Of a stretch of DNA of 64,000 bases, positions 17,813 through 25,480 are shown one piece after another. The DNA lies in the NCBI RefSeq assembly GCF_008728195.1, contig NZ_CP031598.1, forward strand, positions 4,836,001 to 4,900,000, given 5' to 3'. How positions within the stretch are numbered: position 1 is the first letter of the stretch; each line of letters opens with the position of its first letter. Under the pieces are notes generated by a model. It searched no databases. It was not told the origin of the DNA and saw only the letters and a program-made list of their open reading frames with translations. The DNA is from Roseovarius indicus (GTDB lineage Bacteria; Pseudomonadota; Alphaproteobacteria; Rhodobacterales; Rhodobacteraceae). The position numbers and the translations under genes are program-made.

Positions 17813-18152
17813 CGCCGGTTTGTTAGCACGCCCCGCGGGCGGCGCAAATGGGAATGACACGGCAGCGGCGCCTTCCCCTCCCGCCACAGGCTCCCCCGGT
17901 GCAAAAAGGGGGCAGCGCATGGCCCTGCCCCCCTTACCCGGCGCCGTCGGGATGTCGCGCCGGGCCTTTCCTGCCACGGCCGCGGGCACCCCTGCCTCGG
18001 CCGCACAGGTCACTTTCACCCGAGATGGTTAACAAATCGTTGCCACCTGCCCCGCGCCCGGCCTCCCGGGGAAAAATCGCTCCGTTCGACCCGCAAAACC
18101 GCTATAGCTTGCCACAGCCGGGCAGGTGGCCCGGTGCTGAAAGGCAGACGCA
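17813..18152. other. Intergenic region upstream of the AEC carrier and the DUF4287 gene
   Basis: This 340-bp GC-rich region separates divergent genes and contains no convincing reading frame. A weak G/C-rich inverted repeat with arms of about ten bases lies near 17904-17934. A gatggttaac stretch occurs near 18025-18034, and cgctatagc near 18100-18108 may be part of the plus-strand promoter. No known regulatory element was recognised. Confidence 0.5.
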
Positions 18153-18362
18153 ATGACCGACAAGATCAAGGGCCCCGCCTCCTACTTTCCCTCCATCGAG
18201 GCCAAGTACGGGCGCCCCATCGCCGAATGGAAAGACCTGATCCGCAACCAACCCGGCAAAAAGCACATGGAACTGGTGACATGGCTGAAACAGGAGCACG
18301 GCATGGGCCACGGCCACGCCAATGCCCTCGTCGCCGACACCCTGCACGAGGATGCCGGCTGA
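18153..18362 (+). CDS. DUF4287 domain-containing small protein
   Basis: The 69-residue protein fits the DUF4287 family: GPASYFPSIEAKYGRPIAEW, then a predicted helix with WLKQEHGMGHGHANALVAD. The family is found alone or with DUF5655-type domains and has no assigned function. The gene ends with TGA and the cupin start codon follows immediately, so the two genes form a two-gene operon. Confidence 0.85.
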   Translation: MTDKIKGPASYFPSIEAKYGRPIAEWKDLIRNQPGKKHMELVTWLKQEHGMGHGHANALVADTLHEDAG

Positions 18363-18752
18363 ATGGCGCGCCGCGACTACGACCCCGCCACCGCCCCGCC
18401 CGACGACCGGCCCGCCGCGAAGGCAAAAGCCTTCGACACCACGGGCCCGCGCGCATGGCGCGGCTCATTGGCCGGCGAGGCCATCGGCTCGGCCAACACC
18501 ATCCTCGCCTACGCCACCGACACGGTCGGCGAAGGCCCGCGCCTGCACGTCCATCCCTATGACGAAAGCTTCGTCGTCATCATGGGCCACGCCCGCTTCT
18601 TCGTCGGCGACGAGGTGATCGAGGCCGCCGCCGGCGACGTCCTGCTCGCCCCGGCCGGACAGCCCCACAGGTTCGAGAATGCCGGCCCCGGCCGCCTCCA
18701 GACCATCGACATCCACCATTCCCCCCGCTGGATCCAGACCGACCTCGACTAG
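18363..18752 (+). CDS. Cupin domain-containing protein
   Basis: The 129-residue protein contains a single cupin barrel. The first metal-binding motif is HVHPYDESFVVIMG (two His and a Glu) and the second is DVLLAPAGQPHRFEN (one His). Small metal cupins act as isomerases, dioxygenases or binding proteins; the substrate cannot be predicted. The ATG directly abuts the stop codon of the DUF4287 gene. It converges on mbfA across hairpin module copy 2. Confidence 0.88.
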   Translation: MARRDYDPATAPPDDRPAAKAKAFDTTGPRAWRGSLAGEAIGSANTILAYATDTVGEGPRLHVHPYDESFVVIMGHARFFVGDEVIEAAAGDVLLAPAGQPHRFENAGPGRLQTIDIHHSPRWIQTDLD

Positions 18753-18767
18753 CCACCGCCGCCCAGG

Positions 18768-18842
18768 CTTCTTCTGGCCCGAAATATCCTCGGGGGTGAA
18801 TTGCCCGGGCCCCGCCCGGGCAAGAGGGGGCAGACAGCCCCC
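18768..18842. repeat. Modular hairpin element between convergent genes (copy 2)
   Basis: This is the inverted counterpart of 7176-7255: a cttcttc tail followed by ccgaaatatcctcggggg at about 18768-18796, then a 10-bp-arm hairpin at 18801-18823 (TTGCCCGGGC with complement), then GGGGGC/GCCCCC at 18826-18842. It sits between the converging cupin and mbfA genes and overlaps the mbfA stop. Conservation of module order shows a repeat family rather than chance GC richness. Confidence 0.8.
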
Positions 18843-19819
18843 TACCCGCTCCCGATCAGCACCCCGGCCGCGAACACCAGCGCCCCTCCCAGCACCACCT
18901 GGAATGCCGCCCGGAAGAACGGCGTCTCCATGTACCGGTTCTGGATCCACGCAATCGCCCACAGCTCCACGAACACCACGATGAAAGCGATGATCGTCGC
19001 CGTCCAGAATTCCGGGATCAGGTAGGGCAGCGCATGCCCCAGCCCGCCCACCGTGGTCATCACCCCGCTGGCGATCCCGCGCTTCAGCGGGCTGCCGCGC
19101 CCCGACAGCTCGCCATCGTCGCTGGCGGCCTCGGTGAACCCCATGGAAATCCCCGCGCCCACGCTGGCCGCCAGCCCCACAAGGAAGGTCGTCCACGTAT
19201 CCTGCGTCGCAAAGGCCGTGGCAAAGATCGGCGCCAGCGTCGACACCGACCCGTCCATCAGCCCCGCCAGCCCGGGCTGCACCCATGTCAGCAGGAATTG
19301 CCGCTGCGCCGTGCGCGCCTCCGAATCCCGCGCATCGGCGTCCAGGTGCTCCTTCTCCAGCTCCCCGGCGCGGTCGTGGTGCCCCGCCTCCGCCGCCGCC
19401 AGGTCGCCCAGCAGTTTCCGCGTATCCGCATCCCGCGTATTGGCCGCCGCCTTCAGATAGAAGGCCTCCGCATCCCGCTCCATCGCCTCCGCTTCGTCGC
19501 GGATCCGATCGATCCCGAGGTTTTCCACCAGCCACACCGGCCGCCGCGCGTAATACCCCGCCACGTGCTCCCGCCGGATCAGCGGAATCACCTCGCCGAA
19601 CCGCTTGCGGTGCAGGTCGATCAGCGCCTTGCGGTGCCCGTCCTCTTCCTCGGCCATCCCGTCGAACACCTTGGCGGTATCCGGGTAATCCTCCCGCAGC
19701 ATCTCGGCATAAGACCGGTAGATGCGCCCGTCATCCTCTTCCGAGGAGATCGCAAGCGCGAGGATTTCCTGTTCGTTCAGGTCCGAAAAACGGCGTCGGG
19801 CAGACATACCGGGAATCAT
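18842..19819 (-). CDS. mbfA: Membrane-bound ferritin-like iron exporter MbfA
   Basis: The 325-residue protein fuses an N-terminal rubrerythrin/ferritin-like four-helix domain (acidic and His residues in EEEDGHRKALI and AAAEAGHHDRAGEL) to a C-terminal VIT1/CCC1-type membrane domain with several hydrophobic segments, including LAGLMDGSVSTLAPIFATAFA. Rhizobial MbfA exports iron and protects against iron and peroxide stress. A perfect TTTAGAA-TAG-TTCTAAA palindrome lies 15 bp upstream, matching the iron control element bound by Irr. A second in-frame ATG at 19807 is a possible alternative start. Confidence 0.92.
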   Translation of the reverse strand: MIPGMSARRRFSDLNEQEILALAISSEEDDGRIYRSYAEMLREDYPDTAKVFDGMAEEEDGHRKALIDLHRKRFGEVIPLIRREHVAGYYARRPVWLVENLGIDRIRDEAEAMERDAEAFYLKAAANTRDADTRKLLGDLAAAEAGHHDRAGELEKEHLDADARDSEARTAQRQFLLTWVQPGLAGLMDGSVSTLAPIFATAFATQDTWTTFLVGLAASVGAGISMGFTEAASDDGELSGRGSPLKRGIASGVMTTVGGLGHALPYLIPEFWTATIIAFIVVFVELWAIAWIQNRYMETPFFRAAFQVVLGGALVFAAGVLIGSG

Positions 19820-19833
19820 GGGCAGCCCCTCTC

Positions 19834-19850
19834 TTTAGAATAGTTCTAAA
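19834..19850. promoter_or_regulatory. Irr-box / iron control element upstream of mbfA
   Basis: The sequence TTTAGAATAGTTCTAAA is a perfect inverted repeat with seven-base arms and a three-base centre. It matches the iron control element described for Irr targets in Rhizobiales and Rhodobacterales. It lies between divergent mbfA and hyuA, 15 bp from the mbfA start, so repression of mbfA under low iron is expected. Confidence 0.8.
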
Positions 19851-19952
19851 CTATACCCCCGCCCCGCAGGATCAAGCCCCAAACCCACCGCGTTGACTTT
19901 TCCCAAAGCCTCGACAACGCTCTCCCCGAAAACCAAAAGGGGTTGAGGGCAG

Positions 19953-22010
19953 ATGGGGCAGGAACGGTCCGGGCTGGTGGCAGGCGTTGACGTGGGCGGC
20001 ACCTTCACCGACTTGCTTCAGCTCGATCAGACAACCGGCGCCGTGCGCATCGCCAAGGTGCCCAGCACCCCCGAAAACCAGGCCTTCGGCGTGATGAACG
20101 CGCTCACCGAAGCTGACTGCGAGCTCGCCGCGCTCGACCTCATCGTTCACGGCACCACGACCACCACCAACGCCGTCCTCGAGCGCAAGCTCAGCCGCAC
20201 CGGGCTGATCACCACCCAGGGTTTCCGCGACGTGCTCGAGCTTGGCCGCCGCACCCGGCCCCAGGCCTACGGCATGACGGGCCAGTTCACCCCCCTCATC
20301 CCACGAGATCTCCGCCTCGAAGTGCCCGAGCGCACCGATGCCGCCGGCCAAATCGTCACCCCCCTTGACGAAGACGCCCTGCGCACGGCCGCGCAAACCC
20401 TGCTCGACGCCGGCTGCGAGGCCGTGGTCGTCCATTTCCTCCACGCCTACGCCAACCCCGCCCACGAACAGCGCGCCGGCGCCGTGCTGGCCGAGATCTG
20501 GCCGAACAGCCACATCACCCTCGGCCACGCCATCCTGCAGGAATCCCGCGAATTCGAGCGTGGCGTCACCGCCGCCGTCAACGCCAGCGTCCAGCCCATC
20601 CTCGACCGCTACCTCCGCCGCCTCACCGAAAGCCTCGCCAAGGGCGGCTACGACCGCGACGTGCTGGTGATGAACGGCAATGGCGGCATGGTCTCCTCCC
20701 GTTTCGTGGCGCAGGAAGCGGCGAAAACCGTCATGTCCGGCCCCGCCTCGGGCGTGATGGCTGCCGCCTATACCGGCCGCATCGCCGGGATGCCCGACCT
20801 GCTGACCTACGACATGGGCGGCACCTCGACCGACGTGGCGCTGGTGCGCAATGCCGAACCCGCCGTCTCGAACGAGATCGAGATCGAATACGCCATGCCC
20901 ATCCACGTACCCATGGTCGACGTGCGCACCGTCGGCGCGGGCGGCGGCTCCATCGCCCGCGTGAACGCCGCCGGCCTCCTCGAAGTCGGCCCCCAAAGCG
21001 CGGGCGCCGACCCCGGCCCCATCTGCTACGGCCGCGGCGGCACAGAGCCCACCATCTCCGACGCCAATCTCCTCCTCGGCCGCCTCGACCCCGGCCGCCT
21101 CGCGGTCAAGGGCGGCGTCACCCTCCAAACCGTCGAAGAGATCTTCGCCGAACGCCTGGGCCGTCCGCTGGGCCTCACCGCCCACGAAGCCGCGCAAGCC
21201 GTCGTCCAACTCGCCAACACCACCATGGCCGGCGCCATCCGCATGGTCTCCCTCTCCCTCGGCGCCGACCCGCGCGACTTCGCCCTCTTCGCCTTTGGCG
21301 GCGCCGGCCCCCTCCATGCCGCATCGCTCGCCCGCGAACTCGGCGTCCCCCGCGTCCTCGTGCCCAGCCGCCCCGGCATCACCAACGCCATCGGCTGCGT
21401 CGTGGCCGACCTCCGCCACGATTTCGTGCAAACCATCAACACTCCCGTTGATGCCCTCGCCGACACCCAGCTCGCCGACATCTTCGCCGCCCAGAAAGCC
21501 GAGGGCGAACGCCTCATCGCCAAGGAACGGGTCGAGATCCGGGGCCTCCGCCACCTCTACAGCGTCGACATGCAATTCGTGGGCCAGACCCACCTCCTCC
21601 GCGTAGACCTCGAAACGCCGGAGATCGACAACGCCAGCCTCCGCGAGCTCTTCGAGATCGCCTATTTCCGCCGCTTCCGCGTCGAACTCTCGGAAATCCG
21701 CGCCAACGTGGTTAACGCCAACTGCTCTGTCATCGGCGCCCGCGTGCCTCTCGACCTCTCCACCCTGATCGACCCGTCGGGCCGCAAACCCACCCTTTCC
21801 GACGCGCAAACCGGCACCCGCAAAGTCCGCTTCGGCAGCGACATCCACGACACCCCCATCTACTGGCGCGACCACCTCCCCCTCGACGTCGCCCTCGACG
21901 GCCCGGCCATCATCCAGCAGATGGACACCACCCTGCTCATCGAACCCGGCGACACTGCCAAGGGCGACGAGCACGGCAACATCATCCTCCACGTGGGGGC
22001 CCCCGCATGA
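19953..22010 (+). CDS. hyuA: Hydantoinase/oxoprolinase family protein, subunit A
   Basis: The 685-residue protein begins with VAGVDVGGTFTDLL, the ATP-binding phosphate loop of the actin-like hydantoinase A family, and contains VHGTTTTTNAVLERK and the glycine-rich LTYDMGGTSTDVAL. Together with HyuB it would hydrolyse an N-cyclised amino acid such as 5-oxoproline or an N-methylhydantoin in an ATP-dependent manner. It overlaps hyuB by four bases (ATGA). Substrate is unknown; acetone carboxylase-like subunits are a related alternative but the two-subunit layout here fits hydantoinase. Confidence 0.92.
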   Translation: MGQERSGLVAGVDVGGTFTDLLQLDQTTGAVRIAKVPSTPENQAFGVMNALTEADCELAALDLIVHGTTTTTNAVLERKLSRTGLITTQGFRDVLELGRRTRPQAYGMTGQFTPLIPRDLRLEVPERTDAAGQIVTPLDEDALRTAAQTLLDAGCEAVVVHFLHAYANPAHEQRAGAVLAEIWPNSHITLGHAILQESREFERGVTAAVNASVQPILDRYLRRLTESLAKGGYDRDVLVMNGNGGMVSSRFVAQEAAKTVMSGPASGVMAAAYTGRIAGMPDLLTYDMGGTSTDVALVRNAEPAVSNEIEIEYAMPIHVPMVDVRTVGAGGGSIARVNAAGLLEVGPQSAGADPGPICYGRGGTEPTISDANLLLGRLDPGRLAVKGGVTLQTVEEIFAERLGRPLGLTAHEAAQAVVQLANTTMAGAIRMVSLSLGADPRDFALFAFGGAGPLHAASLARELGVPRVLVPSRPGITNAIGCVVADLRHDFVQTINTPVDALADTQLADIFAAQKAEGERLIAKERVEIRGLRHLYSVDMQFVGQTHLLRVDLETPEIDNASLRELFEIAYFRRFRVELSEIRANVVNANCSVIGARVPLDLSTLIDPSGRKPTLSDAQTGTRKVRFGSDIHDTPIYWRDHLPLDVALDGPAIIQQMDTTLLIEPGDTAKGDEHGNIILHVGAPA

Positions 22011-23743
22011 GCCTTGATCCCATCACCCTCTCCGTCATCCAGGCCGGCCTGCAACAGGTCTGCGACGAGATGGATCTCAGCTTCTCCCGCGCCGCCTTCT
22101 CTCCCGTCATCGCCGAGGCCAACGACCGCTCCGACGGCATCTACGACGCCACCGATGGCGCGCTCATTGCCCAAGGCGCGGGCGGGCTGCCGGTCTTCGT
22201 CGGCACCATGCAATACTCCACCCGCACCCTCATCCAGATGATCCACGAGGGCCGCGCCGGCGCCCCCGAACCGGGCGATATCTACATCGTCAACGACCCC
22301 TATCTCGGCGGCACCCACCTGATGGATGTGCGCTTCGCCCGGCCCTATTACCGCGACGGCCAGCTCTGGTGCTGGCTTTCCAACACCGGCCACTGGCCCG
22401 ACACCGGCGGCGCGGTGCCCGGCGGCTTCTCCGCCTCCGCCACGGCGGTGGAACAGGAAGGCCTGCGCCTCCCGCCCGTCAAGCTCTTCAAGAAGGGCCA
22501 GATGGACGCCGAGATCTACGCCATCATCTGCTCCAACATCCGCGTCGCCGACCAGCGCATCGGCGACGTCAAGGCCCAGGCCGCCGCCCTCGACCTCGGC
22601 GCCGCCCGGCTCGACGCGCTGCTCGACCGCTACGGCGACGCCACCGTCTCGCAAGCCATCGCCGAACTCCGCAAACGCGCCGCCGCCCAGATGTGCAGCT
22701 TCATCGCCGATATCCCCGAGGGCACGCACCAATCCACCGCCTGGGTCGACAGCGACGGCGTGGTCAACGAGCCCCTCGCCATCCGCCTTGCCGTCACCCG
22801 CCAGGACAACCAGCTCACCTTCGACTTCACCGGCTCCAGCGCCCCCTGCGCCGGGCCCATGAACTCCGTCCGCGCCACGACCCTCTCCTCCGTCTACCTC
22901 GCCATGCGCCACATCTTCCCCGAGGTCCCGATCAGCGCCGGCGCCTTCGAGCCCTTCACCATCACCGGCATCGAGGGCACCTTCCTCGACGCCCAGTACC
23001 CCCGCCCCGTCTCGGGCTGTGCCGCCGAAGTCTCCCAACGCATCGCTGAAGCCGTGTTCGCCGCCCTCGTCGACGCCCTCCCCGACCGTGTCACCGCCGC
23101 CCCCGCCGGCACGTCGGGCAACTTCGCCCTCGGCGGCCACGACCCCGCCAAGGGCCGCGATTTCGTCATGTACCAGCTTTCGGGCGGCGGCTATGGCGGC
23201 TATGCGGGCGGCGACGGCATCACCAACGGCTGCTCCACCATCGGTATCTCCAAGGCCCCACCGGTGGAAATCATGGAACAGGCCTTCCCCGTCCTCTACC
23301 ACCGCTACGCCCTGCGCGAAGGCTCCGGCGGGGCGGGGCAGATGCGCGGCGGCTTCGGCCTCGATTACGAGCTCGAACTCCGCCGCGGCCATGCCAAGGC
23401 CAGCTTCGTCATGGATCACGGCCGCTTCGGCCCCCAAGGCGTGCTCGGCGGCGCCGACGGCGCCCCCAACGAGGTCACCGTCTGGCGCGACGGCACGGCT
23501 TACGTCCCCGAACACCTCTCCAAGGAACAGGACATCCCCCTCGCCCCCGGCGACCGCGTCCGCGTGAAAACCCCCGGCGGCGGCGGATACGGCGATCCGC
23601 TCACCCGAGACCCCGCCCTCGTGGCAACGGACGTTGCGCTCGGCCGCTACACACCCAGCGAAGCCGAAACCCTCTTCGGCGTCATCCTCACCGACACCGG
23701 CGAGGTCGATACCGCCGCAACCACCTCGAAACGCAGCACATAA
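22007..23743 (+). CDS. hyuB: Hydantoinase/oxoprolinase family protein, subunit B
   Basis: The 578-residue protein is a typical HyuB with an N-terminal MSLDPITLSVIQAGLQQVCD, the NDPYLGGTHLMDV motif near residues 91-103, and a glycine-rich C-terminal segment (VRVKTPGGGGYGDP) that is conserved in the family. It partners HyuA. The start overlaps the hyuA stop codon, implying coupled synthesis of the two subunits. No dedicated transporter or regulator is adjacent. Confidence 0.92.
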   Translation: MSLDPITLSVIQAGLQQVCDEMDLSFSRAAFSPVIAEANDRSDGIYDATDGALIAQGAGGLPVFVGTMQYSTRTLIQMIHEGRAGAPEPGDIYIVNDPYLGGTHLMDVRFARPYYRDGQLWCWLSNTGHWPDTGGAVPGGFSASATAVEQEGLRLPPVKLFKKGQMDAEIYAIICSNIRVADQRIGDVKAQAAALDLGAARLDALLDRYGDATVSQAIAELRKRAAAQMCSFIADIPEGTHQSTAWVDSDGVVNEPLAIRLAVTRQDNQLTFDFTGSSAPCAGPMNSVRATTLSSVYLAMRHIFPEVPISAGAFEPFTITGIEGTFLDAQYPRPVSGCAAEVSQRIAEAVFAALVDALPDRVTAAPAGTSGNFALGGHDPAKGRDFVMYQLSGGGYGGYAGGDGITNGCSTIGISKAPPVEIMEQAFPVLYHRYALREGSGGAGQMRGGFGLDYELELRRGHAKASFVMDHGRFGPQGVLGGADGAPNEVTVWRDGTAYVPEHLSKEQDIPLAPGDRVRVKTPGGGGYGDPLTRDPALVATDVALGRYTPSEAETLFGVILTDTGEVDTAATTSKRST

Positions 23744-23828
23744 TCCGCGCAACGCACGGTGCCCTCAACCTCCGTTAATGCACCGCACCCTAGACCCACG
23801 GCGACCTAACCCAAGGGAGCCGACCCCC

Positions 23829-24929
23829 ATGTCCGACATCACCGCGCGCCTCGATCTGCCGATGATCCAGCCGTCACAGGCGCAGAAACACGTCACCCAT
23901 AACGAGGCGCTCCAGGTGCTCGACGGCCTCGTCCAGGCGGCGCTGGAAGAGAGCGGCGCCACCACCCCGCCCTTCGAGCCCGTCACCGGCGCGCTCTACG
24001 CCACGGGCGCTAACCCCACCGACGACTGGGCCGGCCAGCCCAACAAGCTGGCCCTTCGCATCACCGAGGCCTGGCTCTTCATTGACCCGCAAGAGGGCTG
24101 GCGCGCCTGGGACAAGGCGACCGGGCAATTCAAGGTCTTCGACGGCAGCGGCTGGGCCGAAATCCTCCCCGACCTGAACAACCTCGACGGCATCGGCATC
24201 GGCACCACCTCGGATGCCACCAACCGCCTCACGGTCGCCTCGGCCGCCAGCCTCTTCACCCATGACGGCGCAGGCCATCAGCTCAAGGTCAACAAGGCCG
24301 CCCCCGCCGATACCGCCTCGCTGCTCTTCCAGTCGGGCTTCACCGGCCACGCCGAAATGGGCCTCGCCGGCGACACCGCCTTTTCCATCAAGCTCAGCGA
24401 CGACGGCACCACCTGGCACGACGCCCTGCGCGCCGACCCGGCAACGCAACAGCTCGCCACCGACTTCCAGCTCACAGGTAACGCGGTCCAGCAATCGCCC
24501 ACCGACACCACCACCGGCCGCCTGATGCGCGCCGATTACGGCTATGGTCCCGGCAACCTGCTCGGCACCGTCACCCAATCCGGCGGCATCCCCACAGGCG
24601 GCGCCATTGAAACCGGCGAAAACGCCAGTGGGAGTTACGTGAAGTTTGCCAACGGTCTGATGATGCAATGGGGGGTGGCCGCCTCGCCATCCTCATATGT
24701 CCCCGACGGCAGTATCTACCGTGGCGGCGCCACCACCTTCGACTACCCCGAGGATTTCGCGGCGGGCACGATCCCCGCCCTTTCCGTCAGCGTCAACTCG
24801 ACCGACACCGTATGGGCCCAGGCGCGATCGTTGGTGAACACTGGCGGGTCGGCCCGTCTCATGGCAGCAACTGAACCCACCCAGAGCTACGACGTCGGCT
24901 GGCTGGCCATCGGCTACTGGTTCACCTGA
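23829..24929 (+). CDS. DUF2793 tail-fibre-like protein
   Basis: The 366-residue protein starts MSDITARLDLPMIQPSQAQK and KHVTHNEALQVLDGLVQA, the signature of DUF2793. The C-terminal third (GENASGSYVKFANGLMMQWG and following short beta strands ending DVGWLAIGYWF) looks like the trimeric tip of a phage-type tail fibre. DUF2793 proteins are associated with prophages and with tail fibres of rhodobacteral gene transfer agents. No head, portal or terminase genes are nearby, so it is either an unlinked gene-transfer-agent locus or a prophage remnant. The longer frame from 23634 overlaps hyuB and is rejected. Confidence 0.8.
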   Translation: MSDITARLDLPMIQPSQAQKHVTHNEALQVLDGLVQAALEESGATTPPFEPVTGALYATGANPTDDWAGQPNKLALRITEAWLFIDPQEGWRAWDKATGQFKVFDGSGWAEILPDLNNLDGIGIGTTSDATNRLTVASAASLFTHDGAGHQLKVNKAAPADTASLLFQSGFTGHAEMGLAGDTAFSIKLSDDGTTWHDALRADPATQQLATDFQLTGNAVQQSPTDTTTGRLMRADYGYGPGNLLGTVTQSGGIPTGGAIETGENASGSYVKFANGLMMQWGVAASPSSYVPDGSIYRGGATTFDYPEDFAAGTIPALSVSVNSTDTVWAQARSLVNTGGSARLMAATEPTQSYDVGWLAIGYWFT

Positions 24930-24948
24930 GCAAAGGCAGAGAAACATC

Positions 24949-25269
24949 ATGAAACTCCTCTTCGTACCGAAAAGCCGCCGGGCACCGATGACCTTGGCCC
25001 GCACCGGCGACAGTCTGACGATCGACGGCGAGGCCTTCGATTTCTCGGGCCTTCCCGATGGCGGGACCCTCCCGCGCGAGGCCATCGACTGCGCCCGCAT
25101 CGCCGGCGACGTAAGCCGCGATGCCGCCGGCGTGCTGACCGTGCCGCTCTACCTGCCGCACGGGCCGGGCGCGCCGCGGCACACCCGCTTTCCAGACCCC
25201 ATGACCCTGACCGAAGACGGCCCCGTCGCCCTGCCACCCTATGACACCGAACCGAACAGGGGCGCATGA
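24949..25269 (+). CDS. Conserved hypothetical protein following the tail fibre
   Basis: The 106-residue protein begins MKLLFVPKSRRAPMTLARTG and ends in a proline-rich acidic tail. Similar small proteins are, to my knowledge, found next to tail-fibre genes of rhodobacteral prophages, but no function is known. It follows the DUF2793 gene after 19 bp, with AAAGGCAGAGAAAC upstream as ribosome binding sequence. Its stop overlaps the start of a 24-codon frame by ATGA. Confidence 0.7.
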   Translation: MKLLFVPKSRRAPMTLARTGDSLTIDGEAFDFSGLPDGGTLPREAIDCARIAGDVSRDAAGVLTVPLYLPHGPGAPRHTRFPDPMTLTEDGPVALPPYDTEPNRGA

Positions 25270-25340
25270 GCCGCATCCACCTCTCGCAAATCGCAAAGGC
25301 CAGGATAGCGCAGCACGCACAGCGTGCGGCCCGCAACTGA
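25266..25340 (+). CDS. 24-residue ORF coupled to the preceding gene
   Basis: ATG at 25266 overlaps the previous stop codon (ATGA) and opens a 24-codon frame, MSRIHLSQIAKARIAQHAQR and four further residues, then TGA. It is basic and alanine-rich. It may be a real coupled microprotein or the truncated start of a longer phage gene. It is followed 29 bp later by a terminator hairpin. Confidence 0.35.
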   Translation: MSRIHLSQIAKARIAQHAQRAARN

Positions 25341-25369
25341 CCCCATGCTTAACAAATCCTGAATAGCTG

Positions 25370-25398
25370 ACCCGTCGAATTAATTTCGACGGGTTTTC
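25370..25398 (+). terminator. Intrinsic terminator after the tail-fibre operon
   Basis: Ten-base arms ACCCGTCGAA (25370-25379) and TTCGACGGGT (25385-25394) flank a five-base loop, followed by a short T-run. It closes the DUF2793 operon. Confidence 0.75.
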
Positions 25399-25480
25399 CA
25401 CGGTCTCGCCGCATTCCCATCCCGCTCTTGCGCCACCTCTCCGCGCATTTCCCCCGGCGGTGGAACAAGGGGTGAGCAGG

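Noticed and set aside
19872..23752. Two long minus-strand frames opposite hyuA and hyuB
   Set aside because: They are glycine-rich antisense products of GC-rich coding DNA, with no family motifs; HyuA and HyuB on the plus strand are intact.
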